A DNA stretch of 64,000 bases, taken from Pseudomonadota bacterium (GTDB lineage Bacteria > Pseudomonadota > Gammaproteobacteria > Xanthomonadales > Xanthomonadaceae). Positions 1-9,952 of the stretch are shown here, piece after piece. Within the stretch, counting starts at the first letter, position 1. Every line of letters starts with the position of its first letter. Location: NCBI GenBank assembly GCA_018242445.1, contig JAFEBW010000007.1:44822-108821 (forward strand), written 5' to 3'. The translations under genes were made by a program, and so were the position numbers. The notes below the pieces were generated by a model. That model did not search any database. It saw only the letters and a program-made list of their open reading frames with translations, and had not been told where the DNA came from.

Positions 1-258
1 GCCGACGCCCTGCGCGCGCGCCTGCACGCCGCGGCCGAATCGCCCGCGCCCGCAGGTCGCGGCACGACCACGCCCACGACCGCGGCGACCGACCCCGATC
101 ATGCCCGCGTGCTGGCCGCGCTCGGCCACGACCCGGTCGGCATCGACGTGCTGGTGCAGCGCACGGGATTGACGGTCGCGGCATTGTCCTCCATCCTGCT
201 GCTGCTGGAGTTGCAAGGTCAGGCGGCCGCCGATCACGGCCGGTACGCCCGGAGGTAA
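1..258 (+). CDS. dprA: DNA processing protein DprA, C-terminal end (partial)
   Basis: The reading frame is open from the first base and stops at TAA 256-258, giving the last 85 residues. After a low-complexity Ala/Pro/Thr linker, a winged-helix-like segment is visible ([10 protein letters not shown], then [10 protein letters not shown] and LLLLELQG). This matches the DprA C-terminal winged-helix domain. DprA binds incoming single-stranded DNA during natural transformation and loads RecA. The Rossmann-fold DNA-binding core lies outside the window. The call rests on the C-terminal motif and on the smg and topA genes that follow, an order common in gammaproteobacteria. Confidence 0.8.
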   Translation, partial: ADALRARLHAAAESPAPAGRGTTTPTTAATDPDHARVLAALGHDPVGIDVLVQRTGLTVAALSSILLLLELQGQAAADHGRYARR

Positions 259-304
259 TCCCGCAGCCCCACCCACCGCGCCGCGCGCGCAGGCGGAACG
301 AGGA

Positions 305-784
305 ATGAAAGAAGAATCCATACTGGACGTGCTGCTCTACCTGTTCGAACACTATTTCTACGAAGACCCCGACGCGGTCACGGATCGCGACTCCCTGCAG
401 AACGGCCTGCTCCAGGCCGGCTTCTCCCCCGCCGAAATCCACAAGGCCTTCGACTGGCTCGACGAGCTGGCGCAACAGCGCCCGCTGGCGTCGCCGCCAC
501 GCGGCACGGTGGGCCCGGTGCGGCTGTACGTCGCACCGGAGCTGGCCAAATTCGACACGGAGACCCTGGGCTTCCTGATGTTTCTCGAACAGCAGGGCAT
601 CCTCGACGCGGCGCAGCGCGAGCTGGTGATCGACCGCGTGATGGCGCTCGACCAGGACGAACTTGATCTGGACGACCTCAAATGGGTGGTGTTGATGGTG
701 CTGTTCAACCAGCCCGGCGCCGAGGCCGCCTTTGCGTGGATGGAAGGCCAGATGTTCGCCGACGAGCCCGAGCCCTTGCACTGA
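305..784 (+). CDS. smg: Smg family protein (DUF494)
   Basis: A 159-residue protein beginning [17 protein letters not shown], the characteristic start of the Smg/DUF494 family, with an acidic C-terminal half ([21 protein letters not shown]). Its length is normal for the family. The start is ATG 305, preceded by GGAACGAGGA. It lies 46 bp after dprA and before topA, an order found in many proteobacteria. The biochemical function is unknown; the name comes from its position near dprA. No catalytic residues or membrane segments are apparent. Confidence 0.9.
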   Translation: MKEESILDVLLYLFEHYFYEDPDAVTDRDSLQNGLLQAGFSPAEIHKAFDWLDELAQQRPLASPPRGTVGPVRLYVAPELAKFDTETLGFLMFLEQQGILDAAQRELVIDRVMALDQDELDLDDLKWVVLMVLFNQPGAEAAFAWMEGQMFADEPEPLH

Positions 785-812
785 CCGACACCGGCATTCA
801 CCCGCCGCCCGC

Positions 813-843
813 TTGACAGTCGCGGCATTCCTGATGCCTTAAT
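813..843 (+). promoter_or_regulatory. Possible sigma70-type promoter for topA
   Basis: A perfect -35 hexamer TTGACA lies at 813-818. The best -10 candidates downstream (GCCTTA at 836-841, or CTTAAT at 838-843 with a long spacer) are poor. The region lies between smg and topA. Only the -35 match supports it. Confidence 0.3.
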
Positions 844-910
844 GAAAAAGGGGGAGAGCCCGCGCCCACGCGCGGACTTGGCGTTCGCCTGCCTTCCCAT
901 GCGTTGCTTT

Positions 911-950
911 TCTGTCTTCTGTCTTCTGTCTTCTGTCTTCAGTCCTCTGC
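911..950 (+). repeat. Heptanucleotide tandem repeat abutting the topA start codon
   Basis: Four perfect TCTGTCT units (911-938) are followed by a degenerate unit TCAGTCC and a partial TCTGC. The array ends at 950 and the topA ATG begins at 951. The leader immediately upstream of topA is therefore all repeat, with no purine-rich ribosome binding site. It is one of seven 7-bp arrays in the window (see also 23145, 42307, 42587, 48208, 48357 and 54661). Confidence 0.95.
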
Positions 951-3461
951 ATGGCCAAAAACCTGCTCATCGTCGAATCGCCCGCCAAGGCCAAGACGAT
1001 CAACAAATACCTCGGCAAGGACTTCACCGTCCTGGCCAGCTATGGCCATGTACGCGACCTCGTGCCGAAGGAAGGCGCGGTCGATCCGGCGCGCGATTTC
1101 GCGATGCGTTACGAAACCATCGACAAGAACGAAAAGCACGTCGAGGCGATCGCCAAGGCCGCCAAGGCTGCCGAAGGCCTGTATCTGGCCACCGATCCGG
1201 ATCGCGAAGGCGAGGCGATCAGCTGGCACGTCGCCGAGATCCTGCGCGAACGCGGGCTGCTGAAAGGCCGCACGCTGCATCGGGTGGAGTTCACCGAGAT
1301 CACCCCGCGCGCGATCCGCGAGGCGGTGGCGCACCCGCGCCAGATCGCGTCCGACCTGGTCAACGCCCAGCAGGCGCGGCGCGCGCTGGATTATCTGGTC
1401 GGCTTCAACCTCTCGCCGGTGCTGTGGCGCAAGGTGCAGTCCGGCTTGTCGGCCGGGCGCGTGCAATCCCCGGCGCTGCGCATGATCGTCGAGCGCGAGG
1501 AGGCCATCGAGGCCTTCGTCGCGCGCGAATACTGGTCGATGGAAGCCGACGTCGCGCATCCGGCGCAGGGCTTCGTCGCCCGCCTGGTCAAGCTCGACGG
1601 CCACAAGGCCGAGCAGTTCACCCTCACCAACGCGGCCGATGCGCACGCCGCGCGCGAGCGATTGCTGGCCGCCGCCGATGGCCGCCTGCACGTCACCGAC
1701 GTGACCAGCAAGGAGCGCAAGCGCCGCCCGGCGCCGCCGTTCATCACCTCCACCTTGCAGCAGGAGGCCGCGCGCAAGCTCGGTTTCACCACCCGCAAGA
1801 CCATGCAGGTCGCGCAGAAATTGTATGAAGGCATCGCCCTGGGCGAGGAGGGCACGGTCGGCCTGATCAGCTACATGCGCACCGACTCCACGCACCTGTC
1901 CGACGAGGCGCTGGGCGAGTTGCGCGACGTCATCGCCCGCGATTACGGCACCGGCGCACTGCCGGACAAGCCCAACCTGTACAAGACCAAATCCAAGAAC
2001 GCGCAGGAAGCCCACGAGGCGGTGCGCCCGACCTCGGCGCTGCGCACGCCGGCTTCCGTTGCGCGTTTCCTCGCCGACGACGAGCGCCGCCTGTACGAAT
2101 TGATCTGGAAGCGCGCCATCGCCTGCCAGATGGTGCCGGCCACGCTCAACACCGTCGCCGTCGAACTGGCCTGCGGACAAGCGCACGCCTTCCGCGCCTC
2201 CGGCACGACGGTGGTGGATCCGGGTTTTCTGGCGGTGTACGAGGAAGGCCGCGATACCGCGCCGGCCGCCGAGGACAACGACGAGGGCCGCAAATTGCCG
2301 GCGATGAAACCCGGCGACCGCCTGAAGCTGGCCGGCATCCGCACCGACCAGCACTTCACCGAACCGCCGCCGCGGTACTCCGAAGCCTCGCTGGTGAAGG
2401 CGCTGGAGGAATACGGCATCGGCCGGCCCTCGACGTATGCGGCGATCATCCAGACCCTCGTGTTCCGCAAGTACGTCGAACTGGACAACCGCCGCTTCCG
2501 CCCGACCGACGTCGGCCGCGCGGTCAGCAATTTCCTGTCCAGCCATTTCGCGCAGTACGTGGACTACGACTTCACCGCGAAGTTGGAAGACGAGCTCGAT
2601 GCCGTCTCGCGCGGCGAGGAGGAATGGGTGCCGCTGATGCGGCGCTTCTGGGAGCCGTTCAAGGCGCTGGTGGACGACAAGACCGAAACCGTGGATCGCG
2701 GCGATGCCACCGGCGCGCGCGAGCTGGGCACCGACCCGAAGACGGGCAAGCCGGTCAGCGTGCGCCTGGGGCGCTTCGGCGCCTTCGCGCAGATCGGCAG
2801 CAAGGACGACGAGGAGAAGCCGCGCTTCGCCAGCCTGCGCCCCGGCCAGAGCCTGCACCGGATCGGCCTGCAGGAAGCGCTCGATCTGTTCCTGCTGCCG
2901 CGCACCCTGGGCGAGGATCAGGGCGAGCCGGTGACGGTGGCGGTCGGCCGCTTCGGTCCGTTCGCCAAGCGCGGCGCGACCTACGCTTCGCTGGGCAAGG
3001 ACGACGATCCGTACACCATCGGTTTCGAGCGCGCCCTGCAACTCGTCCGCGATCGGGAAACCTTCCTCGCCAACCGCCTCATCCGCAAATTCGACGGCAG
3101 CCCGATCGAGATCCTCAACGGCCGCTTCGGCCCCTACATCACCGACGGCGAGAAGAACGGCAAGATCCCCAAGGATCGCGAACCGGCCTCGTTGAGCCTG
3201 TCCGAATGCGAGGCGATCCTCGCCGACGCCCCGGCGCGCCCCGCGCGCGGCCGCTTCGCGCGCAAGGCGGCGGCGAAAGCTGCTGCGAAGAAAGCCGCTC
3301 CGGCGTCGAAGTCCGCCACGAAAAAAGTGCCAGCGAAGTCGGCCGCGAAGAAAACGACGGCGGCCAGGGGCGTGAAGAAGGCCACGGTTTCGGCTGGCAA
3401 GGCGGCAGCGAAGAAGACTGCATCGAAGAAGATCGCCGCGAAGAAAACTTCCGCGAAGTAG
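951..3461 (+). CDS. topA: DNA topoisomerase I
   Basis: An 836-residue type IA topoisomerase that relaxes negative supercoils. The TOPRIM domain starts with LLIVESPAKAKTINKYLG, its DPDREGEA metal-binding motif lies near residues 82-89, and the active-site tyrosine is Tyr308 in SYMRTDST. I see no Cys4 zinc fingers after the core, unlike E. coli TopA. Instead there are repeated LGRFG-type C-terminal topoisomerase repeats, then from about residue 760 a Lys/Ala-rich histone H1-like tail that probably binds DNA electrostatically. Homologs fix the start at ATG 951, yet it has no Shine-Dalgarno sequence because a 7-bp repeat array fills the leader. A cluster of stem-loops follows the stop codon. Confidence 0.97.
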   Translation: MAKNLLIVESPAKAKTINKYLGKDFTVLASYGHVRDLVPKEGAVDPARDFAMRYETIDKNEKHVEAIAKAAKAAEGLYLATDPDREGEAISWHVAEILRERGLLKGRTLHRVEFTEITPRAIREAVAHPRQIASDLVNAQQARRALDYLVGFNLSPVLWRKVQSGLSAGRVQSPALRMIVEREEAIEAFVAREYWSMEADVAHPAQGFVARLVKLDGHKAEQFTLTNAADAHAARERLLAAADGRLHVTDVTSKERKRRPAPPFITSTLQQEAARKLGFTTRKTMQVAQKLYEGIALGEEGTVGLISYMRTDSTHLSDEALGELRDVIARDYGTGALPDKPNLYKTKSKNAQEAHEAVRPTSALRTPASVARFLADDERRLYELIWKRAIACQMVPATLNTVAVELACGQAHAFRASGTTVVDPGFLAVYEEGRDTAPAAEDNDEGRKLPAMKPGDRLKLAGIRTDQHFTEPPPRYSEASLVKALEEYGIGRPSTYAAIIQTLVFRKYVELDNRRFRPTDVGRAVSNFLSSHFAQYVDYDFTAKLEDELDAVSRGEEEWVPLMRRFWEPFKALVDDKTETVDRGDATGARELGTDPKTGKPVSVRLGRFGAFAQIGSKDDEEKPRFASLRPGQSLHRIGLQEALDLFLLPRTLGEDQGEPVTVAVGRFGPFAKRGATYASLGKDDDPYTIGFERALQLVRDRETFLANRLIRKFDGSPIEILNGRFGPYITDGEKNGKIPKDREPASLSLSECEAILADAPARPARGRFARKAAAKAAAKKAAPASKSATKKVPAKSAAKKTTAARGVKKATVSAGKAAAKKTASKKIAAKKTSAK

Positions 3462-3521
3462 AGCCGCGAACCCCACCCCAACCCGTCCAGCCCTGCCGGG
3501 CCTGACTCGCGCCTTCCATGG

Positions 3522-3608
3522 CGCTCGCCCTGCGGGCCAGCGTTGCTGTTCGCATGTGCAATCCTGCACATGCAGTCTTCGGCACACGAACTGCCACTGG
3601 CAGTTCGT
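3522..3608 (+). repeat. Three consecutive stem-loops downstream of topA
   Basis: Three back-to-back hairpins occur: 3522-3530 with 3534-3542 (9 bp, one mismatch); 3552-3560 with 3565-3573 (GCATGTGCA, 9 bp perfect, loop ATCC); and 3586-3595 with 3599-3608 (ACGAACTGCC, 10 bp perfect, loop ACT). None has a U-tract, so they are not canonical rho-independent terminators, though they could end or protect the topA mRNA. Similar arrays lie at 50282 and 56830. Confidence 0.85.
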
Positions 3609-3617
3609 AAGCGCGCC

Positions 3618-3723
3618 TCATCACCCCCTTCGCTGACGCGAAAGGGAGGCAGGCAAGCGGGTCACTCGGCTCATCACCCCCTTCGCTGACGCGAAAGGGA
3701 GGCAGGCAAGCGGGTCACTCGGC
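3618..3723. repeat. Perfect 53-bp tandem duplication
   Basis: The segment 3618-3670 is repeated at 3671-3723, beginning TCATCACCCCCTTCGCTGAC and ending GGTCACTCGGC. Each copy contains an imperfect palindrome (CCCTTCGC-TGAC-GCGAAAGGG). It is non-coding and lies in the 703-bp gap between topA and the lipoprotein gene. Confidence 0.9.
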
Positions 3724-4164
3724 TATCACCCCGCATCAGCAGTGGGGGAGACAAGCGGCGCGTTGCATCCCCGGATGCAGTGGAGGGAGAGGGATGCCTG
3801 CTTTCACCCCTCCCCTTGCACGCGCAGCGGGCAGGGGGAGGCCGGGAGGGGGTTGGCGAACGGGGCGACGTTTCATGCGGTCAGACGGACGCTGCTGCGA
3901 TTGCGGATGCGATCGCCGGGAGGGGGTTGGCGAGCCGGGCGACGCTTCATGCTGCCCCGGCGCTCGTCTTTGCAACCCTGCATCCGCCCCTGCCTGCGCC
4001 ATCGCCCATCATTGCATGGAAACGAACCGTCGTTGCCCCTGCCAACGGCGGCTGTCGGAGTCGGGCATCAGCCAACCATGGCCTGCGCCCGCCCACTCTT
4101 GCGTTTGCTATGATCGCCAACCGCGTCACACTCGCGGCGCCACCATCTTCCCGGGGAATCCATC
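3724..4164. other. Intergenic region with imperfect direct repeats, no gene recognised
   Basis: This stretch has open frames in several phases but no codon structure or protein similarity I can recognise. It contains an imperfect direct repeat (GGGAGGGGGTTGGCGA ... GGGCGACG ... TTCATGC) at 3841-3877 and 3915-3952, 74 bp apart. The sequence CCCGGGGAATCC (4149-4160) just before the lipoprotein ATG is a weak ribosome binding site. Confidence 0.5.
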
Positions 4165-6174
4165 ATGTTCAAGCGCAAAGTCCTGCCATGCCTGATCGCT
4201 GCGGGCATCGTCACGCTGTCTGGCTGCGGCAAGCTTGGTCTGGGTGGGCCGGGCTCGACTGGCGCCGGCGTCGTCGCTGCCGACGATCCGCTCACCTACG
4301 TGCCCGCCGACACGGCTTACGTGGTCGCCAACATCGATCCGCAGCCGGCCGCCGTGTCCGACCACTGGATCGGCCTGATGGACAAGAGCGGCAAGCTCGG
4401 CGACATCTATGCGCAGTCGATCGACGACGGCATCAAGGCGCTGGCCGACGAGGGCGCGAACTGCGCCGCCGCCGCGCCGGCGGCTCCGGTAACGGCAGAG
4501 CCCGCGCCTCCGGCCGCGCCGGTTTCCGGTGGCGGTGGCGGCGGCGCGATGCAGGATGCACCCGCGATCGCCTCGCCCGACAGCCCGGCCGCCGACAACG
4601 GCGATGCGGCATCGCCCGCAGCCACCGACACCGCCTCGGCCATGGCCAGCGCGATGAACGACGTGGCGAGCGCCGAAGACGCTGCAACGCCCGCCGAGGA
4701 CAAGTGCTCGGCCGAAGCCGTCGCGCGCCGCGAGAAGGCGACCAAGCTGCTCGGTGCGGTCAAGGACGAGGTGGCCGGCAAGGACGTGAAGACCCTGCTG
4801 GACAATTTCGGCCTCTCGCCGCAGGCGCACATGGCCTTCTACGGCATCGGCCTGGTGCCGGTGCTGCGCATCGAACTGGCCAAGCCCGACAACCTGCGCG
4901 CCGCCATCGGCCGCATCGAGTCCAAGTCCGGCACCAAGCTCGACACCGGCAAGGTCGGCAGCGTGGATTACTGGCAGGTCAGCGACCCGTCCGCCAAGGT
5001 CGAGGGCGTGTTCGCCATCACCGGCAAGCAGTTCGTGGCCACCCTCGCGCCGGTGAAGGCTTCCGATGCCGACCTCAAGACCCTGCTGGGCATCACCAAG
5101 CCGGGCAAGTCGCTGGCCGACAGCGGCGATCTGGCCGCGCTGAACAAGAAGATGGGCTACAGCTCGTTCATGAGCGGCTACTTCGATTCGGCCAAGCTGC
5201 TGGCCGAACTCAAGGCCCCGCCGAGCGCGCTGGAGACGTCCTTCCTCAACGTGCTGGGCGTGAAGAAGCCGCAGATCGACCCGGTCTGCGCCACCGAATA
5301 CGGGCAACTCGCCGCCGCATGGCCGCGCGCCAGCTTCGGCTACACCGACATCACCCCGCAGCACGTGGCCGTGCGCGCGGTGCTGGAGACCCGCCCGGAC
5401 ATCGCCAAGGATCTGATGACCCTGCGCGCGCCGATGCCGGGCATGGGTGCGGCCAAGACCTCGCTGGCGAACTTCGGCTTCAGCATGAACCTCGCCAAGC
5501 TGCCGGAGCTGGCGACCAAGTACGCCAACGCCACCGCCAACGCGCCGTGGAAGTGCCCGGCGCTGGCCGGCCTGAACGACTCCACCGCCAAGGCCAAGGA
5601 CTCGCTCACCAATCCGGGCGTGGCCGGCTACACCGGCATGTTCCACGGCCTGAACCTGATCGCCGACAAGATCGACGTCAAGCCCGACCAGCCGATTCCC
5701 GACCTGTCCCTCGTGGCGGTGATCGGCTCGGACAACCCGGCCTCGCTGCTGTCGATGGCCGGCAACATGGTGCCCGGCATCGCCAGCCTCGGTCTGAAAC
5801 CCGACGGCACGCCCAAGGCGCTGCCGCCGATGCCCAACCTGCCGATCAACGCGCCGATGTTCGCGGCGATGACCGACAAGGTGCTGGCGCTCTCGCTGGG
5901 CGCAGGCGAAGACGCGCGCATCGCCGATGCGATGAAGCTCGATCCGGCGCAGCAGCCGCTGCTGGCCGGCGGCGCGCGCGGCGACCTCTACCACGTGCTC
6001 GCAACCTACATGCGCAAGGGCGCGGACGCGCTGACCGACCCCAAGGCCAAGGAAGCGATGCAGCGGCAGGCGGGGATGATGGACATGTACGCGGGCTGGT
6101 TCAAGCGCGTGGACATGACCGTCGAACTGACCGATCAGGGCATCGAACTGCACGAGTCGGTGGATACGAACTGA
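4165..6174 (+). CDS. Large lipoprotein of unknown function
   Basis: A 669-residue protein with a type II (lipoprotein) signal peptide: positively charged MFKRK, a hydrophobic stretch, then lipobox LSGC with Cys21 as the lipidation site. The residue after Cys is Gly, with no Asp at +2, so outer-membrane sorting is expected. A mature start motif (PLTYVPADTAYVVANIDPQ) is followed by a low-complexity Ala/Pro/Gly region (about residues 110-180), then a long globular part with scattered Cys residues. It may belong to the loosely defined DUF3352-like group, but I do not recognise a function. It stands alone and is followed by a strong terminator hairpin. Confidence 0.75.
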   Translation: MFKRKVLPCLIAAGIVTLSGCGKLGLGGPGSTGAGVVAADDPLTYVPADTAYVVANIDPQPAAVSDHWIGLMDKSGKLGDIYAQSIDDGIKALADEGANCAAAAPAAPVTAEPAPPAAPVSGGGGGGAMQDAPAIASPDSPAADNGDAASPAATDTASAMASAMNDVASAEDAATPAEDKCSAEAVARREKATKLLGAVKDEVAGKDVKTLLDNFGLSPQAHMAFYGIGLVPVLRIELAKPDNLRAAIGRIESKSGTKLDTGKVGSVDYWQVSDPSAKVEGVFAITGKQFVATLAPVKASDADLKTLLGITKPGKSLADSGDLAALNKKMGYSSFMSGYFDSAKLLAELKAPPSALETSFLNVLGVKKPQIDPVCATEYGQLAAAWPRASFGYTDITPQHVAVRAVLETRPDIAKDLMTLRAPMPGMGAAKTSLANFGFSMNLAKLPELATKYANATANAPWKCPALAGLNDSTAKAKDSLTNPGVAGYTGMFHGLNLIADKIDVKPDQPIPDLSLVAVIGSDNPASLLSMAGNMVPGIASLGLKPDGTPKALPPMPNLPINAPMFAAMTDKVLALSLGAGEDARIADAMKLDPAQQPLLAGGARGDLYHVLATYMRKGADALTDPKAKEAMQRQAGMMDMYAGWFKRVDMTVELTDQGIELHESVDTN

Positions 6175-6200
6175 GCCGCGCCTGACAGCCTTGCGACCCG

Positions 6201-6233
6201 ACGCCGCCGGCTCGCCCGGCGGCGTTTTCGTTC
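6201..6233 (+). terminator. Rho-independent terminator
   Basis: A perfect 10-bp GC-rich stem (ACGCCGCCGG at 6201-6210 pairing with CCGGCGGCGT at 6216-6225), a 5-nt loop and a T-rich tail (TTTCGTT) lie 26 bp after the lipoprotein stop codon. Confidence 0.85.
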
Positions 6234-6317
6234 GTGCGCCGGCTGACGCGCTGCGCATTGCCGGCCCCGATGGCGCGCGCTATCGTCGCCGCTTCCCGCA
6301 CCCGCCGGAGGCGACCC

Positions 6318-8081
6318 ATGCGCCAGTTCCCGCTGCTGCTTGCCCTGCTGGTGCCGGCCCTGGCCATCGCGCAGGCGCCCGCGCCGCCGGCGTGGGTTGC
6401 GCGCAGCAACCAGGACGCGCAGGTGCTGCTGCGCGTGCAGGCGCAGTTCAACCCCGAACGCGCTTCGGCCATCGGCCTGCGCGGCTACGACGAGCAGGTC
6501 GCCGACCTCGGCCCGCAGGTGCACGAACGCGCGCGCGCCGCCTACGTGCAGGCGCGCGAACGGCTGCAGGCCGATCTCGCGAAGGAAACCGATCCGGACG
6601 TGCGCGAGGATCTGCAGATCATGATCGACGCGGCGAACCGCGCGATCGAAGGCGGCGATCTCGAGCAACGCCTCACCCTGGACTGGATCGATGCGCCCGC
6701 GTTGGTGTTCGGCGGCATGCAGGTCCTGCTGCAAAGCCAGACCTCGCCGCAGCAGCATGCCGCGGCGCTGATGCGCCTGCAGCGTTACCTCGGGATGCTG
6801 CCCGGCAGCAGCTCGATCTTCGCGCAGGCCAAGGCGCGCTTCGACGACAGCGCGGGCGACCCGAAACGGATCGGGCCCTACAGGGGCGAACTCGATCTCG
6901 CGCTGAACAACGCGGCGACCTATGCCGCCGGCATCCGCAAGCTGTTCGCCGGCGCGAAGATCGCCCATGCGGATGCGGCGTTGGCCGAGCTCGACCGGCA
7001 GGTCGCCGATTACGTCGCCTGGGAGCGCGCGAACGTCATGCCGAAGGCGCGCACCGACTTCCATGAACCGCCGGAGCTGTACGCATTCAGGCTAAAGGTT
7101 CGCGGCATCGAGATCCCCCCGCAGACGCTGATCGAACGCGCGCGCCTGGAATACATGGAGACCCGCGCGGCGATGCAGACGCTCGCGCCGATCGTCGCGA
7201 AGGAGCACGGCTGGGATCTGACCGACTACCGCGACGTGATCCACGCGCTCAAGCGGGAGCAGTTCGCGCCCGACGCGGTCGAGCCGTACTACCGCGGCAT
7301 CGTGATCCCCGCGCTGGAGAAGGCGATCGCCGCGAACCGCGTCGTCAGCCTGCCGAACCGGCCGATGATCATGCGCCTTGCCTCGGCCGCCGAGACCGCC
7401 GCGCAGCCCGCGCCCCACATGCTGCCGCCGCCGCTGATCGGCAACTACGGGGAACGCGGCCAGTTCGTGCTCACCGGCAGCAACCCGGATGCGTCGGGCA
7501 AGGCCGAGGCGTTCGACGATTTCAACTACAAGGCCGCAGCCTGGACGCTGACCGCGCACGAGGGCCGCCCCGGCCATGAATTGCAGTTCTCGGCGATGGT
7601 CGAGCGCGGCGTGTCGCTGGCGCGCAGCCTGTTCGCCTTCAATTCGGTGAACGTGGAGGGCTGGGCGCTGTACGCCGAGGCCGAGATGGTTCCGTACGAG
7701 CCGCACGACGGGCAGTTGATCGCGCTGGACCAGCGCCTGATGCGTGCGGCGCGGGCGATGCTCGACCCCATGCTCAACCTGGGCATGATCGACCGCGACA
7801 CCGCCTTTCGCGTGCTCACCCACGACGTGGGATTGTCCAAACCCTACGCGCAACAGGAAGTGGATCGCTACATGTTCCGCATGCCGGGGCAGGCGGGCAG
7901 CTACTTCTACGGCTACAGCCAGCTCATGCAACTGCGCGCGGAAACCGAGATCGCCCTCGGGCCGAAGTTCGACCGTTTCGCCTTCAACAACTTCCTGATC
8001 GACCAGGGCCTGCTGCCGCCGGATCTGCTGGCCAGGGCGGTGCGCGAACGGTTCATTCCCGAGCAGGAAGCGCGGCGCTAG
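6318..8081 (+). CDS. DUF885 family metallopeptidase-like exported protein
   Basis: A 587-residue protein. The start at ATG 6318 is chosen over an upstream in-frame ATG (6234) because it follows CGGAGGCGAC and gives a clean Sec signal peptide ([19 protein letters not shown], cleavage near AIA-QA). The DUF885 hallmark HEGRPGH lies at residues 414-420, where two His and a Glu resemble a zinc site, followed by VEGWALYAE, also typical. Members are thought to be periplasmic zinc peptidases, but substrates are generally unknown. Its 3' end overlaps the convergent xthA gene by 29 bp. Confidence 0.85.
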   Translation: MRQFPLLLALLVPALAIAQAPAPPAWVARSNQDAQVLLRVQAQFNPERASAIGLRGYDEQVADLGPQVHERARAAYVQARERLQADLAKETDPDVREDLQIMIDAANRAIEGGDLEQRLTLDWIDAPALVFGGMQVLLQSQTSPQQHAAALMRLQRYLGMLPGSSSIFAQAKARFDDSAGDPKRIGPYRGELDLALNNAATYAAGIRKLFAGAKIAHADAALAELDRQVADYVAWERANVMPKARTDFHEPPELYAFRLKVRGIEIPPQTLIERARLEYMETRAAMQTLAPIVAKEHGWDLTDYRDVIHALKREQFAPDAVEPYYRGIVIPALEKAIAANRVVSLPNRPMIMRLASAAETAAQPAPHMLPPPLIGNYGERGQFVLTGSNPDASGKAEAFDDFNYKAAAWTLTAHEGRPGHELQFSAMVERGVSLARSLFAFNSVNVEGWALYAEAEMVPYEPHDGQLIALDQRLMRAARAMLDPMLNLGMIDRDTAFRVLTHDVGLSKPYAQQEVDRYMFRMPGQAGSYFYGYSQLMQLRAETEIALGPKFDRFAFNNFLIDQGLLPPDLLARAVRERFIPEQEARR

Positions 8082-8856
8082 CCGTAGGTGCGAGTTCCAC
8101 CCACACCGGCGTGTGATCCGAAGCGCGTTCCCAGGTGCGCGGCTCGCGGTCGATCGCGACGGCCTTGCAGGCAGCGCGCAGCGCCTCGCCGACCAGCACG
8201 AGGTCGATGCGCAGGCCGAGATCGCGGCGGAACGCCGCCTGCCGGTAATCCCACCAACTGAACTGCCCGCCTTCCTCGTGGAACAGGCGGTAGCTGTCGT
8301 GCAGGCCGAGGTCGAGCAGACGGCGCAGCGCGGCGCGTTCGGCGGTCGAGGTGAGGATGGACGCGTCGTTCCACAGTGCCGGATCGTGCACGTCGCGATC
8401 GTCCGGGGCGATGTTGAAATCCCCCAATACGATCAGCTTCGGGTGGCGCACGATCTCCGTGGCCAGCCAGTCGCGCAGCGCCGCCAGCCAGCGCAGCTTG
8501 TAGTCGTACTTCTCGCTGCCCACCGCCTGCCCGTTGACCACGTACAGATCGACGATGCGCACGCCGCCGACGGTCGCGGCAAGCACGCGCTTCTGTTCGT
8601 CGGCAAACCCGGGGATGCCCGCCTGCACGTCTTCGAGCGCCTGCCCGCGGGCGAGGATGGCCACGCCGTTGTAGGTCTTCTGCCCCGAGCACACGCTGCG
8701 ATAGCCCGCCTGCGCCAGCGTGGTATCCGGGAACTTGCCATCCTCCAGCTTGGTTTCCTGCAACGCCACCACGTCCGGTTGCGCACGCTCCAGCCACTGC
8801 AGCAGGTGCGGCAGGCGCACATTGAGGGAATTGACGTTCCACGAGGCGATCTTCAT
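8053..8856 (-). CDS. xthA: Exodeoxyribonuclease III (XthA family)
   Basis: A 267-residue exonuclease/endonuclease/phosphatase-fold enzyme that cleaves abasic sites and degrades 3' ends in base excision repair. Visible motifs are WNVNSLNVR at the N-terminus, LQETKLED with the metal-binding Glu, [11 protein letters not shown], and the C-terminal SDHTPV with the catalytic His. The start ATG at 8856 is set by the [10 protein letters not shown] family start; longer in-frame extensions have no similarity. A second paralog lies at 54711. It is divergent from the threonine aldolase gene, with about 70 bp between them. Confidence 0.95.
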   Translation of the reverse strand: MKIASWNVNSLNVRLPHLLQWLERAQPDVVALQETKLEDGKFPDTTLAQAGYRSVCSGQKTYNGVAILARGQALEDVQAGIPGFADEQKRVLAATVGGVRIVDLYVVNGQAVGSEKYDYKLRWLAALRDWLATEIVRHPKLIVLGDFNIAPDDRDVHDPALWNDASILTSTAERAALRRLLDLGLHDSYRLFHEEGGQFSWWDYRQAAFRRDLGLRIDLVLVGEALRAACKAVAIDREPRTWERASDHTPVWVELAPTASAALPARE

Positions 8857-8926
8857 GCGGGCAGTATCGCAAAGTCCCAACGCGCGCGGCTTGCGGCTAC
8901 ACTGGATGCAAGCCTGTCGGGAAGGA

Positions 8927-9946
8927 ATGGCCGTGGACTGGATCGATCTGCGCAGCGACACCGTCACCCAGCCGACGCCGGCGATGCGCGAGGCGATGGC
9001 GCGCGCACCGGTCGGCGACGACGTGTACGGCGAAGACCCGACCGTCAACGCCCTGCAACAGCGGCTGGCGATCAAACTGGGTTTCGAGGATGCGCTGTTC
9101 GTGCCCTCCGGCACCCAGGCCAACCTGGTCGCGTTGATGGCGCACTGCCAGCGCGGCGATGAATACCTCGTCGGCATGGACGCGCACACCTACAAGTTCG
9201 AAGGCGGCGGCGCGGCGGTGCTCGGCTCGATCCAGCCGCAACCCATCGCGCACGCCAGCGATGGCAGCCTGCCGCTGGAGGCCATCGAGCGCGCGATCAA
9301 GCCGCTGGATCCGCATTTCGCGCGCACCCGCCTGCTGTGCCTGGAAAACACCTGGCATGGCCGCGCGCTGCCGCTGGACTACCTGCGCGACGCGCGTGCG
9401 CTGTGCGAGCGTCGCGGCCTGCGCCTGCATCTGGACGGCGCGCGATTGTTCAATGCCGCCGTCGCATTGCAACTTCCTGCGCGCGACATCGCGCAGTTCT
9501 TCGACAGCGTGTCGGTGTGTTTCTCCAAGGGATTGGGCGCGCCGGTCGGCTCGGTGCTGTGCGGCTCCCGCGCGCTGATCGACGAGGCGCGGCGCTGGCG
9601 CAAGGTCTGCGGCGGCGGCTGGCGGCAGGCCGGCATGCTCGCTGCGGCCTGCCTGCACGCACTCGACCACCACATCGAGCGCCTCGCCGAGGATCACGCC
9701 CGCGCAGCGCGACTGGCCGCCGGCGTGCGCGACCTGACCGCGATCCGCTTCGCCGGCCAGCACACCAACATGGTGTTCATCGACCTCGCCCCGGCGCACC
9801 TGCAAGCCTTCCGCGCGCACATGGAAGCCGCCGGCGTCAGGCTGTCGATCGGCTACCTGCCGAACATCCGCATGGTCACCCATCTGGATCTCGACGATGC
9901 GGCCATCGAGCGCACGCTCGCCGCGCTGCAGTCGTTCGCGCCCTGA
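8927..9946 (+). CDS. ltaE: Low-specificity L-threonine aldolase
   Basis: A 339-residue PLP-dependent fold-type I enzyme that cleaves L-threonine or L-allo-threonine to glycine and acetaldehyde. The N-terminal [16 protein letters not shown] and [10 protein letters not shown] motifs are diagnostic. PLP-binding Lys201 lies in [10 protein letters not shown], and Asp170 in [10 protein letters not shown] should contact the pyridine nitrogen. ATG 8927 sits directly against its GGAAGGA sequence, so GTG 8933, spaced about 6 nt from it, may be the real start. The gene converges with an MFS gene only 6 bp downstream. Confidence 0.93.
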   Translation: MAVDWIDLRSDTVTQPTPAMREAMARAPVGDDVYGEDPTVNALQQRLAIKLGFEDALFVPSGTQANLVALMAHCQRGDEYLVGMDAHTYKFEGGGAAVLGSIQPQPIAHASDGSLPLEAIERAIKPLDPHFARTRLLCLENTWHGRALPLDYLRDARALCERRGLRLHLDGARLFNAAVALQLPARDIAQFFDSVSVCFSKGLGAPVGSVLCGSRALIDEARRWRKVCGGGWRQAGMLAAACLHALDHHIERLAEDHARAARLAAGVRDLTAIRFAGQHTNMVFIDLAPAHLQAFRAHMEAAGVRLSIGYLPNIRMVTHLDLDDAAIERTLAALQSFAP

Positions 9947-9952
9947 ACGCCC

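Noticed and set aside
939..3587. Long open frame (882 codons) antisense to topA
   Set aside because: GC-rich third positions produce long antisense frames; the product is Arg/Ala/Gly/His-rich with no domain, and topA on the plus strand is unambiguous.
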